From positions 1 through 10,772 of the forward strand of contig SFDG01000089.1 of the NCBI GenBank assembly GCA_004558305.1: a stretch of DNA of 10,772 nucleotides, written 5' to 3'. The position numbers and the translations under genes were made by a program. Under the pieces are notes generated by a model. It saw only the letters and a program-made list of their open reading frames with translations, searched no databases and was not told the DNA's origin. The stretch comes from Phocaeicola plebeius. GTDB taxonomy: Bacteria > Bacteroidota > Bacteroidia > Bacteroidales > Bacteroidaceae. Positions 1 to 6,510 of the stretch are shown in pieces. Position 1 is the first letter of the stretch, and every line of letters begins with the position of its first letter.

Positions 1-185
1 CTTCTGTAAAGAATTGTACCGTTACCAACTCGACTATTGATGCCGGGCGGGATGCCGGTCAGGTAGTAGGTTGCGCTCAACCAGCATCTGTAACCGGTTG
101 TTCCGCTACCAATGTAACCGTCACCGCCAATGATACCGGTACAGGAGCGAACATCCGAAATGAAGTAATCGGTCGTGAGCTGTAA
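1..185 (+). CDS. C-terminal fragment of a repetitive, probably beta-solenoid surface protein
   Basis: The open frame enters from the left edge (first full codon at base 3) and ends at TAA 183-185, giving about 60 residues. The fragment is rich in Thr, Val, Asn, Gly and Cys, and a short motif recurs: NCTVTNSTIDA near the start and GCSATNVTVTA further on, separated by a Gly-rich turn (DAGQVVGCAQ). This spacing of a Cys/Asn turn followed by alternating T/V residues is typical of right-handed beta-helix or GLUG-like repeat proteins that Bacteroidales export. The end (GTGANIRNEVIGREL) looks like a cap after the last coil. Start, signal sequence and anchor lie outside the window, so function and location are inferred only. 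The coding call rests on composition, repeats and the downstream hairpin. Confidence 0.72.
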   Translation, partial: SVKNCTVTNSTIDAGRDAGQVVGCAQPASVTGCSATNVTVTANDTGTGANIRNEVIGREL

Positions 186-228
186 CTCACTTCCACTACT
201 GCCCGACAGTGGTAGTTCCTGATTGACA

Positions 229-268
229 AAGCCACTTCCTTACAGCTGATTTCTGAGGGAAGTGGCTT
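229..268 (+). terminator. Hairpin after the beta-solenoid gene, possible terminator
   Basis: A perfect 11-bp inverted repeat (AAGCCACTTCC at 229-239, GGAAGTGGCTT at 258-268) flanks an 18-nt loop. It begins 44 bases after the stop codon of the left-hand gene. Only a weak T content follows (CGTTATG), so it may be an inefficient terminator or a 3'-end stabilising stem. Confidence 0.5.
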
Positions 269-450
269 CGTTATGAACGGCCCTATCCCCTGATTTACGA
301 CAAAAGGAAAGACATGTATTTGAAAAAGAAGGATTTAAACGTATCTTTACAAGAAAAGAAAAATACGAACAATATACTTAGAGGAAGAATCATCAGAAGA
401 CGGGAGCAATGGGGCAGAAATCAACTCTCTATATGCGTACACATCTATGG

Positions 451-477
451 AAAGAGGAGGCACACAAAGGCCTCCTC
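451..477 (-). terminator. Rho-independent terminator of cutC
   Basis: On the - strand, 17 bases after the cutC stop, GAGGAGGC (477-470) pairs perfectly with GCCTCCTC (461-454) across an 8-nt loop and is followed by TTT. The 8-bp GC-rich stem and position fit an intrinsic terminator, although the T-tract is short. Confidence 0.72.
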
Positions 478-494
478 ATCCAGTAACCAAGAGC

Positions 495-1247
495 TTATTC
501 CTGCTTGCCCGTCAGTGCCTCAATGGTGTCACGCACACGCTTCACGGTGGTGACAGGGTGGATGTACTCGTCGGCATCGGCGGCTCCCATCGCCAAGGCG
601 GGATTGCGCACCTCCATGCGGCTGGGAATGTTCTCACGGGCGGAGAAGTGGAACTCGGACGCACCGGTGAGACGCTCCAACTCGGCGATGTTGCCCTCGT
701 TCACCCCACAGCCGCACAGGATGATGATACGGCCATCGGCCTTCTTCACCAGCTCCGCCAGCAGGGGAGCCCCCTTCAGCGCGTTGACCTGCTGGCCGGA
801 GGTAAGGATACGGTTCACTCCCAGCGCGATGAGCTGCTCCATCGCTGCGAAGGGATCGGCCACATAGTCGAACGCACGGTGACAGGTCACCGACATCCCT
901 TCCGCCGCCTTCATCAGCCGCTCCATGGCCGGCATGTCGAGCGTGCCGTCGGGATTCAGACAACCGAAGACCACCCCGTCGGCCCCTGCCTGACGAGCCA
1001 TGCGGATGTCCTCCTCCATAATGTCGAGCTCTAAGGGAGAATAGAGGAAATCGCCCCCACGGGGACGGATAATCACGTGCAGACGGATGTCTATCAACTT
1101 GCGGGCCAGCTTGATTTCGCCATAGGAAGGAGTGGTGCCGCCTTCGGGCATCGAAGCGCAGAGTTCCACACGATGGGCACCGCCCTGTTGCGCCGCAAGA
1201 CAGCTCTCGGCCGAATTGGCGCAGATTTCAAACATATATTGTTTCAT
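495..1247 (-). CDS. cutC: CutC family protein (copper homeostasis protein CutC)
   Basis: The 250-residue protein matches the CutC family along its whole length; family members are usually about 240-250 residues, with a TIM-barrel fold in the cytoplasm. Visible family motifs are VELC (27-30), EGGTTPSYG (35-43), RPRGGDFLYS (61-70), TCHRAFD (121-127), LTSG (148-151), GCGVN (179-183) and SEFHFSA (197-203). The name comes from copper-sensitive E. coli mutants; a direct role in copper handling is disputed and the reaction is not established, so the product name is more certain than the function. The ATG at 1247-1245 is the natural start because the family begins with a short M-x-x-x-FEIC stretch. 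No Shine-Dalgarno is visible, as is usual in this group. The gene lies 69 bp downstream of a tRNA-Arg gene on the same strand, with a strong terminator in between. Confidence 0.94.
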   Translation of the reverse strand: MKQYMFEICANSAESCLAAQQGGAHRVELCASMPEGGTTPSYGEIKLARKLIDIRLHVIIRPRGGDFLYSPLELDIMEEDIRMARQAGADGVVFGCLNPDGTLDMPAMERLMKAAEGMSVTCHRAFDYVADPFAAMEQLIALGVNRILTSGQQVNALKGAPLLAELVKKADGRIIILCGCGVNEGNIAELERLTGASEFHFSARENIPSRMEVRNPALAMGAADADEYIHPVTTVKRVRDTIEALTGKQE

Positions 1248-1261
1248 AACCGAATAGATTT

Positions 1262-1306
1262 AAAAAAAGACGAAGGCTTCTCAATGGGTATTGCAAAGCC
1301 TTCGTC
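1262..1306 (-). terminator. Strong intrinsic terminator after tRNA-Arg
   Basis: On the - strand, GACGAAGGCTT (1306-1296) pairs perfectly with AAGCCTTCGTC (1279-1269) over a 16-nt loop and is followed directly by seven T residues (1268-1262). It starts 10 bases after the tRNA CCA end and finishes 14 bases before the cutC start codon, so it ends the tRNA transcript and also lies in the leader of cutC. Confidence 0.9.
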
Positions 1307-1316
1307 CAGTAAACAA

Positions 1317-1391
1317 TGGTACACCCGTGGGGAGTCGAACCCCAATCGTCGGAACCGGAATCCGATATTCTATCCATTGAACTACGGGTGC
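1317..1391 (-). tRNA. tRNA-Arg (anticodon CCG), CCA encoded
   Basis: Read on the - strand, the sequence folds into a complete cloverleaf. The acceptor stem is GCACCCG with CGGGTGT, including a G1-U72 wobble pair. The D arm is GTTC/GAAT and the anticodon stem is TCGGA/TCCGA, with loop TTCCGGT and anticodon CCG at 1358-1356. The variable loop has 4 nt, and the T arm is TGGGG-TTCGACT-CCCCA. The discriminator base is A at 1320. The mature body is 72 nt (1391-1320) and is followed by an encoded CCA at 1319-1317. CCG decodes the arginine codon CGG. A TAnnTTTG element lies upstream at 1421-1414 and a strong terminator downstream, so it looks like a single-gene transcription unit. Confidence 0.97.
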
Positions 1392-1413
1392 GTTCTTTTC
1401 TTGATTGCGGTGG

Positions 1414-1421
1414 CAAAGGTA
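1414..1421 (-). promoter_or_regulatory. Probable -7 promoter element of tRNA-Arg
   Basis: TACCTTTG on the - strand matches the Bacteroidetes -7 consensus TAnnTTTG exactly and lies 22 bases upstream of the tRNA 5' end, a good distance for a short 5' leader. I do not see a convincing TTTG about 20 nt further upstream, so the call rests on the -7 box and its position. Confidence 0.6.
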
Positions 1422-1535
1422 CAACGAATATTTGGAAGCTCCTAATATTTTGGCGACTTTTTTCGTACATCCGACACAAAGACACGAAATTGTACTTCAG
1501 AATGCTCATTTTGATAATATTTTTGCGCCCTTCTC

Positions 1536-1565
1536 TTGCATTCTAACAAAATATGCCTATCTTTG
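1536..1565 (+). promoter_or_regulatory. Probable promoter of asnA
   Basis: TATCTTTG at 1558-1565 matches the Bacteroidetes -7 consensus TAnnTTTG exactly. TTG at 1536-1538 sits 19 nt upstream as the -33 element. Transcription would begin near 1571, leaving a leader of about 35 nt before the ATG at 1607. This also rules out the in-frame ATG at 1553, which would lie upstream of the -7 box. Confidence 0.8.
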
Positions 1566-1606
1566 CCGCGAATTTGAAAAATCTAACTACATTATATCAT
1601 ACAACC

Positions 1607-2647
1607 ATGAGTTATCTGATCAAACCCGCTGACTACCGCCCTGCGCTCGATATGAAACAAACGGAGCTGGGCATCAAACAGATAAAGGACTTTTTCCAGC
1701 AGAACCTCTCGTCGGAGCTGCGCCTCCGCCGTGTCACCGCCCCGCTCTTCGTACTGAAGGGGATGGGTATCAACGACGACCTGAACGGCGTGGAACGCCC
1801 GGTGTCGTTCCCCATCAAGGACCTGGGCGAACAGCAGGCCGAGGTGGTCCACTCGCTGGCGAAATGGAAACGGGTGACACTGGCCGACTATCACATCTCG
1901 CCGGGATATGGCATCTATACCGACATGAACGCCATCCGTGCCGATGAGGAACTGGGCAACCTGCACTCGCTGTACGTGGACCAATGGGACTGGGAACGGG
2001 TCATCACGCCCGAACAGCGCACCGTGGAGTTCCTGAAGAACATCGTGACGCGCATCTATGCCGCCATGCGCCGCACGGAGTACATGATTTGCGAGGCCTA
2101 CCCGCAGCTGAAGCCGTTCCTGGCGCACGACATCCACTTTGTGCACGCGCAGGAGCTGGTGGACATGTACCCGGACAAGACGCCGAAGGAACGCGAGAAC
2201 CTGATCACGGAGAAGTATGGCAGTGTGTTCATCATCGGCATCGGCTGCCCGCTGAGCGACGGAAAGCCGCACGACCTGCGCGCGCCGGACTACGATGACT
2301 ATACCACCGTGGACCCGCAGACGGGACTGCCGGGACTGAACGGCGACCTGCTGGTGTGGAACGATGTGCTGGGACGCGCCATGGAGCTTTCGTCCATGGG
2401 TATCCGTGTGGACAAGGAGGCCCTGCTGCGCCAGCTGGCCCAGTCGGGCAAGGAGGAGCGGAAGGAGCTTTACTTCCACCGCCGGCTGCTGGAAGGCTCG
2501 CTGCCGCTGAGCGTCGGCGGCGGTATCGGCCAGTCGCGCCTGTGCATGCTCTACCTGAAGAAGGCTCACATCGGTGAAATCCAGGCCAGCATCTGGCCGG
2601 AGCAGATGCGCCAAGAGTGTGCGGCCCTGGGCATGCAACTCATCTGA
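1607..2647 (+). CDS. asnA: Aspartate--ammonia ligase (asparagine synthetase A)
   Basis: AsnA makes asparagine from aspartate, ammonia and ATP in the cytoplasm through an aspartyl-AMP intermediate. The 346-residue product is close to the usual family length (E. coli about 330). The fold is that of class II aminoacyl-tRNA synthetases. Visible conserved stretches are VDQWDWE (124-130), HDLRAPDYDDY (222-232), NGDLLVWNDVLGRAMELSS (245-263) and GGGIGQSRLCMLYL (304-317, the motif-3-like ATP-binding region). I chose ATG 1607, giving MSYLIKPADYRPAL. An in-frame ATG at 1553 precedes the -7 promoter box and would add unrelated residues. The gene is divergent from tRNA-Arg, has its own promoter and is followed by a strong terminator, so it is probably monocistronic. 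Confidence 0.97.
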   Translation: MSYLIKPADYRPALDMKQTELGIKQIKDFFQQNLSSELRLRRVTAPLFVLKGMGINDDLNGVERPVSFPIKDLGEQQAEVVHSLAKWKRVTLADYHISPGYGIYTDMNAIRADEELGNLHSLYVDQWDWERVITPEQRTVEFLKNIVTRIYAAMRRTEYMICEAYPQLKPFLAHDIHFVHAQELVDMYPDKTPKERENLITEKYGSVFIIGIGCPLSDGKPHDLRAPDYDDYTTVDPQTGLPGLNGDLLVWNDVLGRAMELSSMGIRVDKEALLRQLAQSGKEERKELYFHRRLLEGSLPLSVGGGIGQSRLCMLYLKKAHIGEIQASIWPEQMRQECAALGMQLI

Positions 2648-2693
2648 CCGCCGCGCCCTGCGCCTACCGGGAAAACATTCGTACGATACTTAT

Positions 2694-2734
2694 GGCTCCA
2701 GTTCCGGACGGACCGGAACTGGAGCCTGCTTTTT
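2694..2734 (+). terminator. Intrinsic terminator of asnA
   Basis: A perfect 14-bp inverted repeat (GGCTCCAGTTCCGG at 2694-2707, CCGGAACTGGAGCC at 2713-2726) with a 5-nt loop is followed by TGC and five T residues (2730-2734). It starts 47 bases after the asnA stop. Confidence 0.9.
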
Positions 2735-2760
2735 CGGGCATTTTCCTGCTTTTTCGGGCA
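2725..2760. repeat. Tandem 20-bp repeat in the asnA terminator tail
   Basis: CCTGCTTTTTCGGGCA occurs at 2725-2740 and again at 2745-2760, with TTTT between the copies, so the period is 20 bp. The first copy contains the end of the terminator stem and its T-tract; the second repeats the T-tract without the stem. A small local duplication by replication slippage is the simplest reading. Confidence 0.85.
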
Positions 2761-2817
2761 TCCGCACGGCCCACCAACGTCCGTTTGTACAAGTGGAAAA
2801 GGGGCGAGCAAATCCTC

Positions 2818-3757
2818 TTACAGCGAAAGATCGTACACCATGATAATGGTTTCAGGCTTGTGACAAAGTGCGAAAGCCTTCTGACTGCGTTCATCCATAC
2901 GGCGCAATCTCATCCACGTCATCCGGACAACCTGAATATAGCGCATAGATGTTTTCCTCCCCCACTGATGCGGACAGATAGCCCATCACCTGATTGTTGA
3001 CGAAATCCTTACCCTCTACCCGGTAGTCCAGTTCTTTCCCAACATACTCCCACTGCTTTTCCAGGGTATTGACCTTCACGTCATAGCAGGTCAGTACCGA
3101 TGCATTATAGATGATGTCCACCAACGTTTTCCCATCGGTTGACAGCTCCATCTTCCCGAAATTAGCCATCCAATGGATAACATCAGGGACATTAGCATCG
3201 GGCTTGGGACGGTATGCTCCGGCTAACGCCACGAATCCCATGGAATCGGACAGCAAGACATACTTGTTCTCAGGTTCTTTACCAATAGCCACGTATCCCT
3301 GATCGGTGCGACGCAATGCGACAATAGTTTTCCAGTCTTCGGGTACATTGACAATTCTTCTGTTGCGGTAGCCTGCCAGTAACGAGTCACAATCGAACAA
3401 GTTCATCCGCTGCCGGACTGGATCGTACAGGTATAGTGTCTTCCTGCCGTTCGTGCCTTCGGCCACATCAACATTTCCAATATGTAAGTATTCTTCTGGC
3501 CCTTCCCCACGCCTGCCCATGGACAGCACCTTCTCCTTCGATGCAATGTCCCAGACGGTCAGCAACGAGTCTTCCGAAAACATATCCACCACATATAATT
3601 TTCCGTCATCATACACCATTTGTGTGGGAAGTCCCACCACATTGGCCAACGAATCCACTGCTGTCAGCGGTATTTCTTCCATACTGACGCTCTTCCCGCC
3701 TCCCCCGCAAGCCTGCAGGAAGAAGGGAGTGAGCATCCACAATAAACACTTATTCAT
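2818..3757 (-). pseudogene. 6-bladed beta-propeller lipoprotein gene, C-terminus frame-broken
   Basis: The main frame runs from ATG 3757 to a TGA at 2893-2891 and gives 288 residues. It opens with a lipoprotein signal peptide (MNKCLLWMLTPFFLQAC, Cys17 as lipid site, then GGGG). It then resembles the TolB-like 6-bladed propeller lipoproteins of Bacteroidales, including the GRRGEGPEEYLHIGNV stretch near residues 81-96. A GTG four codons upstream (3769) is possible, but the ATG gives a better signal peptide. Family members, as I recall them, run to about 350-390 residues and end in a last blade strand. Here the frame stops after DEIAPYG, while another frame just downstream reads DERSQKAFALC and then ETIIMVYDLSL before TAA at 2820-2818, which is the expected end of this family. 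A short deletion with frameshift is the likely cause. The function of these proteins is not established. A MITE-like element lies 48 bp upstream of the start. Confidence 0.78.
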
Positions 3758-3800
3758 TCTTATTTTCACTTTTCACAATTACAACAATTCCTTAGTCACG

Positions 3801-3819
3801 ATTACGGTTCTACCGTAAT
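3801..3819. promoter_or_regulatory. Short perfect palindrome upstream of the propeller gene
   Basis: ATTACGG (3801-3807) and CCGTAAT (3813-3819) form a perfect 7-bp inverted repeat around a 5-nt centre, 43 bases upstream of the propeller start codon. It overlaps the left terminus of the MITE-like element. It could be a protein-binding site or a chance result of how the element end meets its flank; the sequence does not decide. Confidence 0.3.
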
Positions 3820-3980
3820 TAGTGTGAGTTAACAATCTCGAATAGTTAAACCGTTAACATTTGCAAGCTTTCCTAAAAGAGAAACACCTCAAAAAGCCGT
3901 ACACGGCTCTATATTGATATCTCTTATGGGGATGAATGTTAAAGCACTTTATGTTAATTCACACTAAACCCTGTAGAACC
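3806..3980. mobile_element. MITE-like 175-bp element with 29-bp inverted termini
   Basis: The termini at 3806-3834 and 3952-3980 are imperfect inverted repeats of the form GGTTCTAC-N5-TTAGTGTGARTTAACA, matching at 24 of 29 positions (8/8, 1/5, 15/16). Further inward, TTAACATT on the left pairs with AATGTTAA on the right and AAGAGA with TCTCTT. The centre is a 5-bp hairpin (AGCCG 3895-3899, CGGCT 3904-3908) with a run of five T on the - strand. The whole element can therefore fold as a long imperfect hairpin. It has no open frame of note. I see no target-site duplication at these exact borders. This fits a decayed non-autonomous transposon (MITE) or a deleted insertion sequence; I cannot name the parent family. 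Confidence 0.6.
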
Positions 3981-4010
3981 CAATAAAGAGGCTGTGACCT
4001 TTGTGCCTCT
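3981..4010 (-). terminator. Weak terminator after the S9 peptidase gene
   Basis: On the - strand, AGAGGC (4010-4005) pairs with GCCTCT (3992-3987) across a 12-nt loop and is followed by TTATTG. It lies 27 bases after the peptidase stop and abuts the right end of the MITE-like element. The stem is only 6 bp, so the call is tentative. Confidence 0.45.
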
Positions 4011-4036
4011 GTGTTGAAAAAACAGGTTCCGGTCGT

Positions 4037-6481
4037 TCAGAGAGCCTTGGGAGCATACATCGCATTCCACCACGACGCATCATCCTGCAGCCACTTCGCA
4101 AACCAGGCGAAGATGGTCGACTGCCAACGGATCCGCTTCCCGTAGTCGAGAATGTGGTGGCCCTGGTTCTCTACCAACACCATTGCCGTTTCACGGCCCA
4201 ACAGCTTCAGGGCGGTGTACATCTGAATACTCTCTCCTACGGGCACGTTTTTGTCGGCATCGCCATGAACAAAGAGCAACGGCGTATGAATCTTGTCGGC
4301 ATGGAAGAGCGGACTATGGTCGACGAAAAGCTGCGGATTCTGCCAGGGGTAACTGTTGGCCATCGACACCTCACTGTACGAATACCCCCAATATCCTTCG
4401 CCCCAGTAGCTGGTATGGTCGCTGATGCCTGCGTGCGAGACAGCCGCCGCAAACAAGTCGGTCTTGGTCTGCAGGTATTGCGTCATGAAACCGCCATACG
4501 ATGCTCCGATGCAACCTATCTTCTGGGCATTGACGAAAGGATGTTCTTCGGCAAAACGGCGGGTACCTTCAATAATATCATCGGCCACATAATCCCCTGC
4601 GGTATTGACATGGCGGGCAGAGAACTCCTGACCGAAGCCTGTGGCACCGCTCGGCTCGATGACATAGACCACATACCCCAGTGCCGCATAGGCATGATGC
4701 GGATAGCGTCCCTCGAAATTCCGGCTGGTCGGCGAACACCCTCCATAATAGTTCACAATCATCGGGTATTTCTTGTTCGCATCGAAATGAGGCGGCAGGT
4801 AATAACGGCCACAGATGGTATCGCCGCGTGAGTTGACAAAATCCCATGCCCCACACTCGCCGAAGGCAATGTCTGAATACTGCTCGGCAAAGAGGTCACG
4901 CACAAGCCGTGCCTTCTTCGTCTTGGTATTCAGGGTATACAAGCGTTCGCCGTTGGCGGCACTTTCGCCATACACTGCTAACTGCGGGGCGGCAGCGGCC
5001 AGCGCAAACGATTTCACCAGCTCTTCGCCCACGGGCAACTTCTCGAAACGACGGGTCTTGCCATCCATACGGAACAGGCTGATGCAGTCGCGGTCTTCAG
5101 CCGTGAAATACACGTGTCCGTCCGCCGGATTCCATTCGAACCGTTGCACATTGGGAGCAAAGTCGCGGGTCAGTGGGGTAATCTGTTTGTCAGACAACTG
5201 CATCAGGTACAACTGCGTATCTATCATACTCGGTGTCTGTCCCTCACGCACATTCTTGCCGATACCCCCCAAACATTCGGGAGAGCCGCTGAGCAGGACC
5301 TGTGTACCGTCGGGCGAGAAGCAGGCACCGCCCAGAAAGCCGTCGCCTTCTACCAACGGTTCCACCTGGAGGGTCTGCACATCCAGCCGATACAAAGAAG
5401 TGAGCGAAGTGGGGCGTGCTGTCAGCCGGCTGGTCTGCACAGCCATCAGCACATAACGTCCATCTGCAGAAATATCATTCGCCCACACATTGTGGAAACC
5501 GAATGTCAAGGGTTGCAGCAATCCTGACGACAAGTCGTATTTGGCCAGATACGAACGAGTCCGCCACCCCGGCTGACGGTCGTCGGGATGAATGACCTCA
5601 TAGACATCCTTGCGTTCGGCCGGACCTTCCTGCGTCAGCGAGAACAGCAGGTAGTCTTCGGTCGGTGCCCACTGGAAATACCCGTCGGGCAAGCCTTCGG
5701 CTACCACCTTCTCGACCCCGTTGACAGGATTCACGGTCACCAACTGACGGCCATCCACCCCATTGCGGGTATAGTAATAAGCCACGCTCCGGGGCATCCA
5801 TCGTAGCGTTTCGGCGCGTTCGGCTACCACCTTTCCCGTCGCCGTTTCCGTAATGCGGGTCACCGTTTCCGACTTTCCTCCCTTCTTGTTGGTGCGATAC
5901 ACCGCCAGCAGGTAGTTGCCATCGGCCGACAAGGACGCTCCTGCCAGCCGGATGCCATGCAACACATCGCTCAGGGTGTACATCCGCTGTCCGCTATCGT
6001 TCAGCGTCAGCTGTCCTTTCGAGGTTTCCACCTTCACCTGAGGCTTCTCCGTTTCCCCGTCCCCCGTCAGGTATTTCACGATGACCTCATGACTGGCCGG
6101 TTCCAGTTTCAGCAGTCCCGGTGCCTGCTTCTCCCCATCTACATACAAGTGGAAATACTTCAGTCCTTCCACCTTAATTTCTGCCTCCGCATAAGCCGTA
6201 TTGTCGAGGACAAAGCCGGCCAGATGCAGGGCATACCCTTCTGCCGTAGCCGGCAAGTCCATAACGGCCTGCCCCTGACGCTTCCATACAGAGAGCGACA
6301 AAGGTGCATCCAGAAACGTTTCGGGAGCGAACGCCTTGGAATGAACATCCACACTATCTGTCTGATAGGGGACCTGCAAGGCGAAAGGCCCTGCATACTT
6401 GAACGAACGGACAGGCAGTGTTTCGGCACCTGCCCACACGCTGCAGCACAATGCTAATGCAGCCAATACTGTTTTTTTCAT
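4037..6481 (-). CDS. Secreted S9 family (prolyl oligopeptidase-type) serine peptidase
   Basis: The 814-residue protein starts with a type I signal peptide (MKKTVLAALALCCSVWAGA, cut before about residue 20), so it should act in the periplasm or outside the cell. Residues about 20-170 form an N-terminal extension with a beta-rich look (YFHLYVDGEKQ). About 180-560 is a propeller with repeated blade motifs (ISADGRYVLMAV, FSPDGTQVLLSG). About 575-814 is the alpha/beta-hydrolase catalytic domain, with Ser661 in GASYGG, Asp743 in HGDADKNVP and His775 in NQGHH. The triad is complete. Such enzymes cleave dipeptides, tripeptides or acylated residues from peptide N-termini, or cut after proline; I cannot assign the specificity. 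I chose ATG 6481 rather than an in-frame ATG at 6604, because only the former gives the signal peptide and the latter lies inside the preceding gene. It starts 29 nt after the stop of the esterase gene, so it is probably the last gene of that operon. Confidence 0.93.
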   Translation of the reverse strand: MKKTVLAALALCCSVWAGAETLPVRSFKYAGPFALQVPYQTDSVDVHSKAFAPETFLDAPLSLSVWKRQGQAVMDLPATAEGYALHLAGFVLDNTAYAEAEIKVEGLKYFHLYVDGEKQAPGLLKLEPASHEVIVKYLTGDGETEKPQVKVETSKGQLTLNDSGQRMYTLSDVLHGIRLAGASLSADGNYLLAVYRTNKKGGKSETVTRITETATGKVVAERAETLRWMPRSVAYYYTRNGVDGRQLVTVNPVNGVEKVVAEGLPDGYFQWAPTEDYLLFSLTQEGPAERKDVYEVIHPDDRQPGWRTRSYLAKYDLSSGLLQPLTFGFHNVWANDISADGRYVLMAVQTSRLTARPTSLTSLYRLDVQTLQVEPLVEGDGFLGGACFSPDGTQVLLSGSPECLGGIGKNVREGQTPSMIDTQLYLMQLSDKQITPLTRDFAPNVQRFEWNPADGHVYFTAEDRDCISLFRMDGKTRRFEKLPVGEELVKSFALAAAAPQLAVYGESAANGERLYTLNTKTKKARLVRDLFAEQYSDIAFGECGAWDFVNSRGDTICGRYYLPPHFDANKKYPMIVNYYGGCSPTSRNFEGRYPHHAYAALGYVVYVIEPSGATGFGQEFSARHVNTAGDYVADDIIEGTRRFAEEHPFVNAQKIGCIGASYGGFMTQYLQTKTDLFAAAVSHAGISDHTSYWGEGYWGYSYSEVSMANSYPWQNPQLFVDHSPLFHADKIHTPLLFVHGDADKNVPVGESIQMYTALKLLGRETAMVLVENQGHHILDYGKRIRWQSTIFAWFAKWLQDDASWWNAMYAPKAL

Positions 6482-6510
6482 CTTTGTTGTTATATGGTTT
6501 AATCTGTTTA

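Larger units (their letters stand above)
186..494. other. Intergenic stretch with two terminators and no supported gene
   Basis: This 309-base gap separates two convergent genes. It holds a hairpin that could end the left-hand gene (229-268) and the cutC terminator (451-477). The middle part (about 300-440) is A-rich. An ATG at 314 opens a Lys/Arg-rich frame, but it runs into the 3' end of cutC on the opposite strand and shows no family resemblance, so I do not call it. I see no RNA gene here. Confidence 0.6.

Noticed and set aside
314..553. Open frame of 79 codons on the + strand beginning in the A-rich intergenic region
   Set aside because: It runs antisense into the 3' end of cutC and across its terminator, is dominated by Lys/Arg and Ser runs, and has no promoter match or family resemblance.
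1317..1391. tRNA-Arg as an integration site for a mobile island
   Set aside because: No repeat of the tRNA 3' end was seen elsewhere in the window, there is no integrase gene, and both neighbours are housekeeping-type genes.
1553..1606. Upstream in-frame ATG for asnA at 1553
   Set aside because: It lies upstream of the -7 promoter box at 1558-1565 and would add residues unlike the family N-terminus.
1592..2638. Open frame of 348 codons antisense to asnA
   Set aside because: Shadow of a GC-rich gene; rich in His/Arg/Val/Gln with no family motifs, while the + strand frame is an unambiguous AsnA.
3806..3980. CRISPR or direct-repeat array in the intergenic region
   Set aside because: The repeats are a single inverted pair, not regularly spaced direct repeats, and no cas genes are present.
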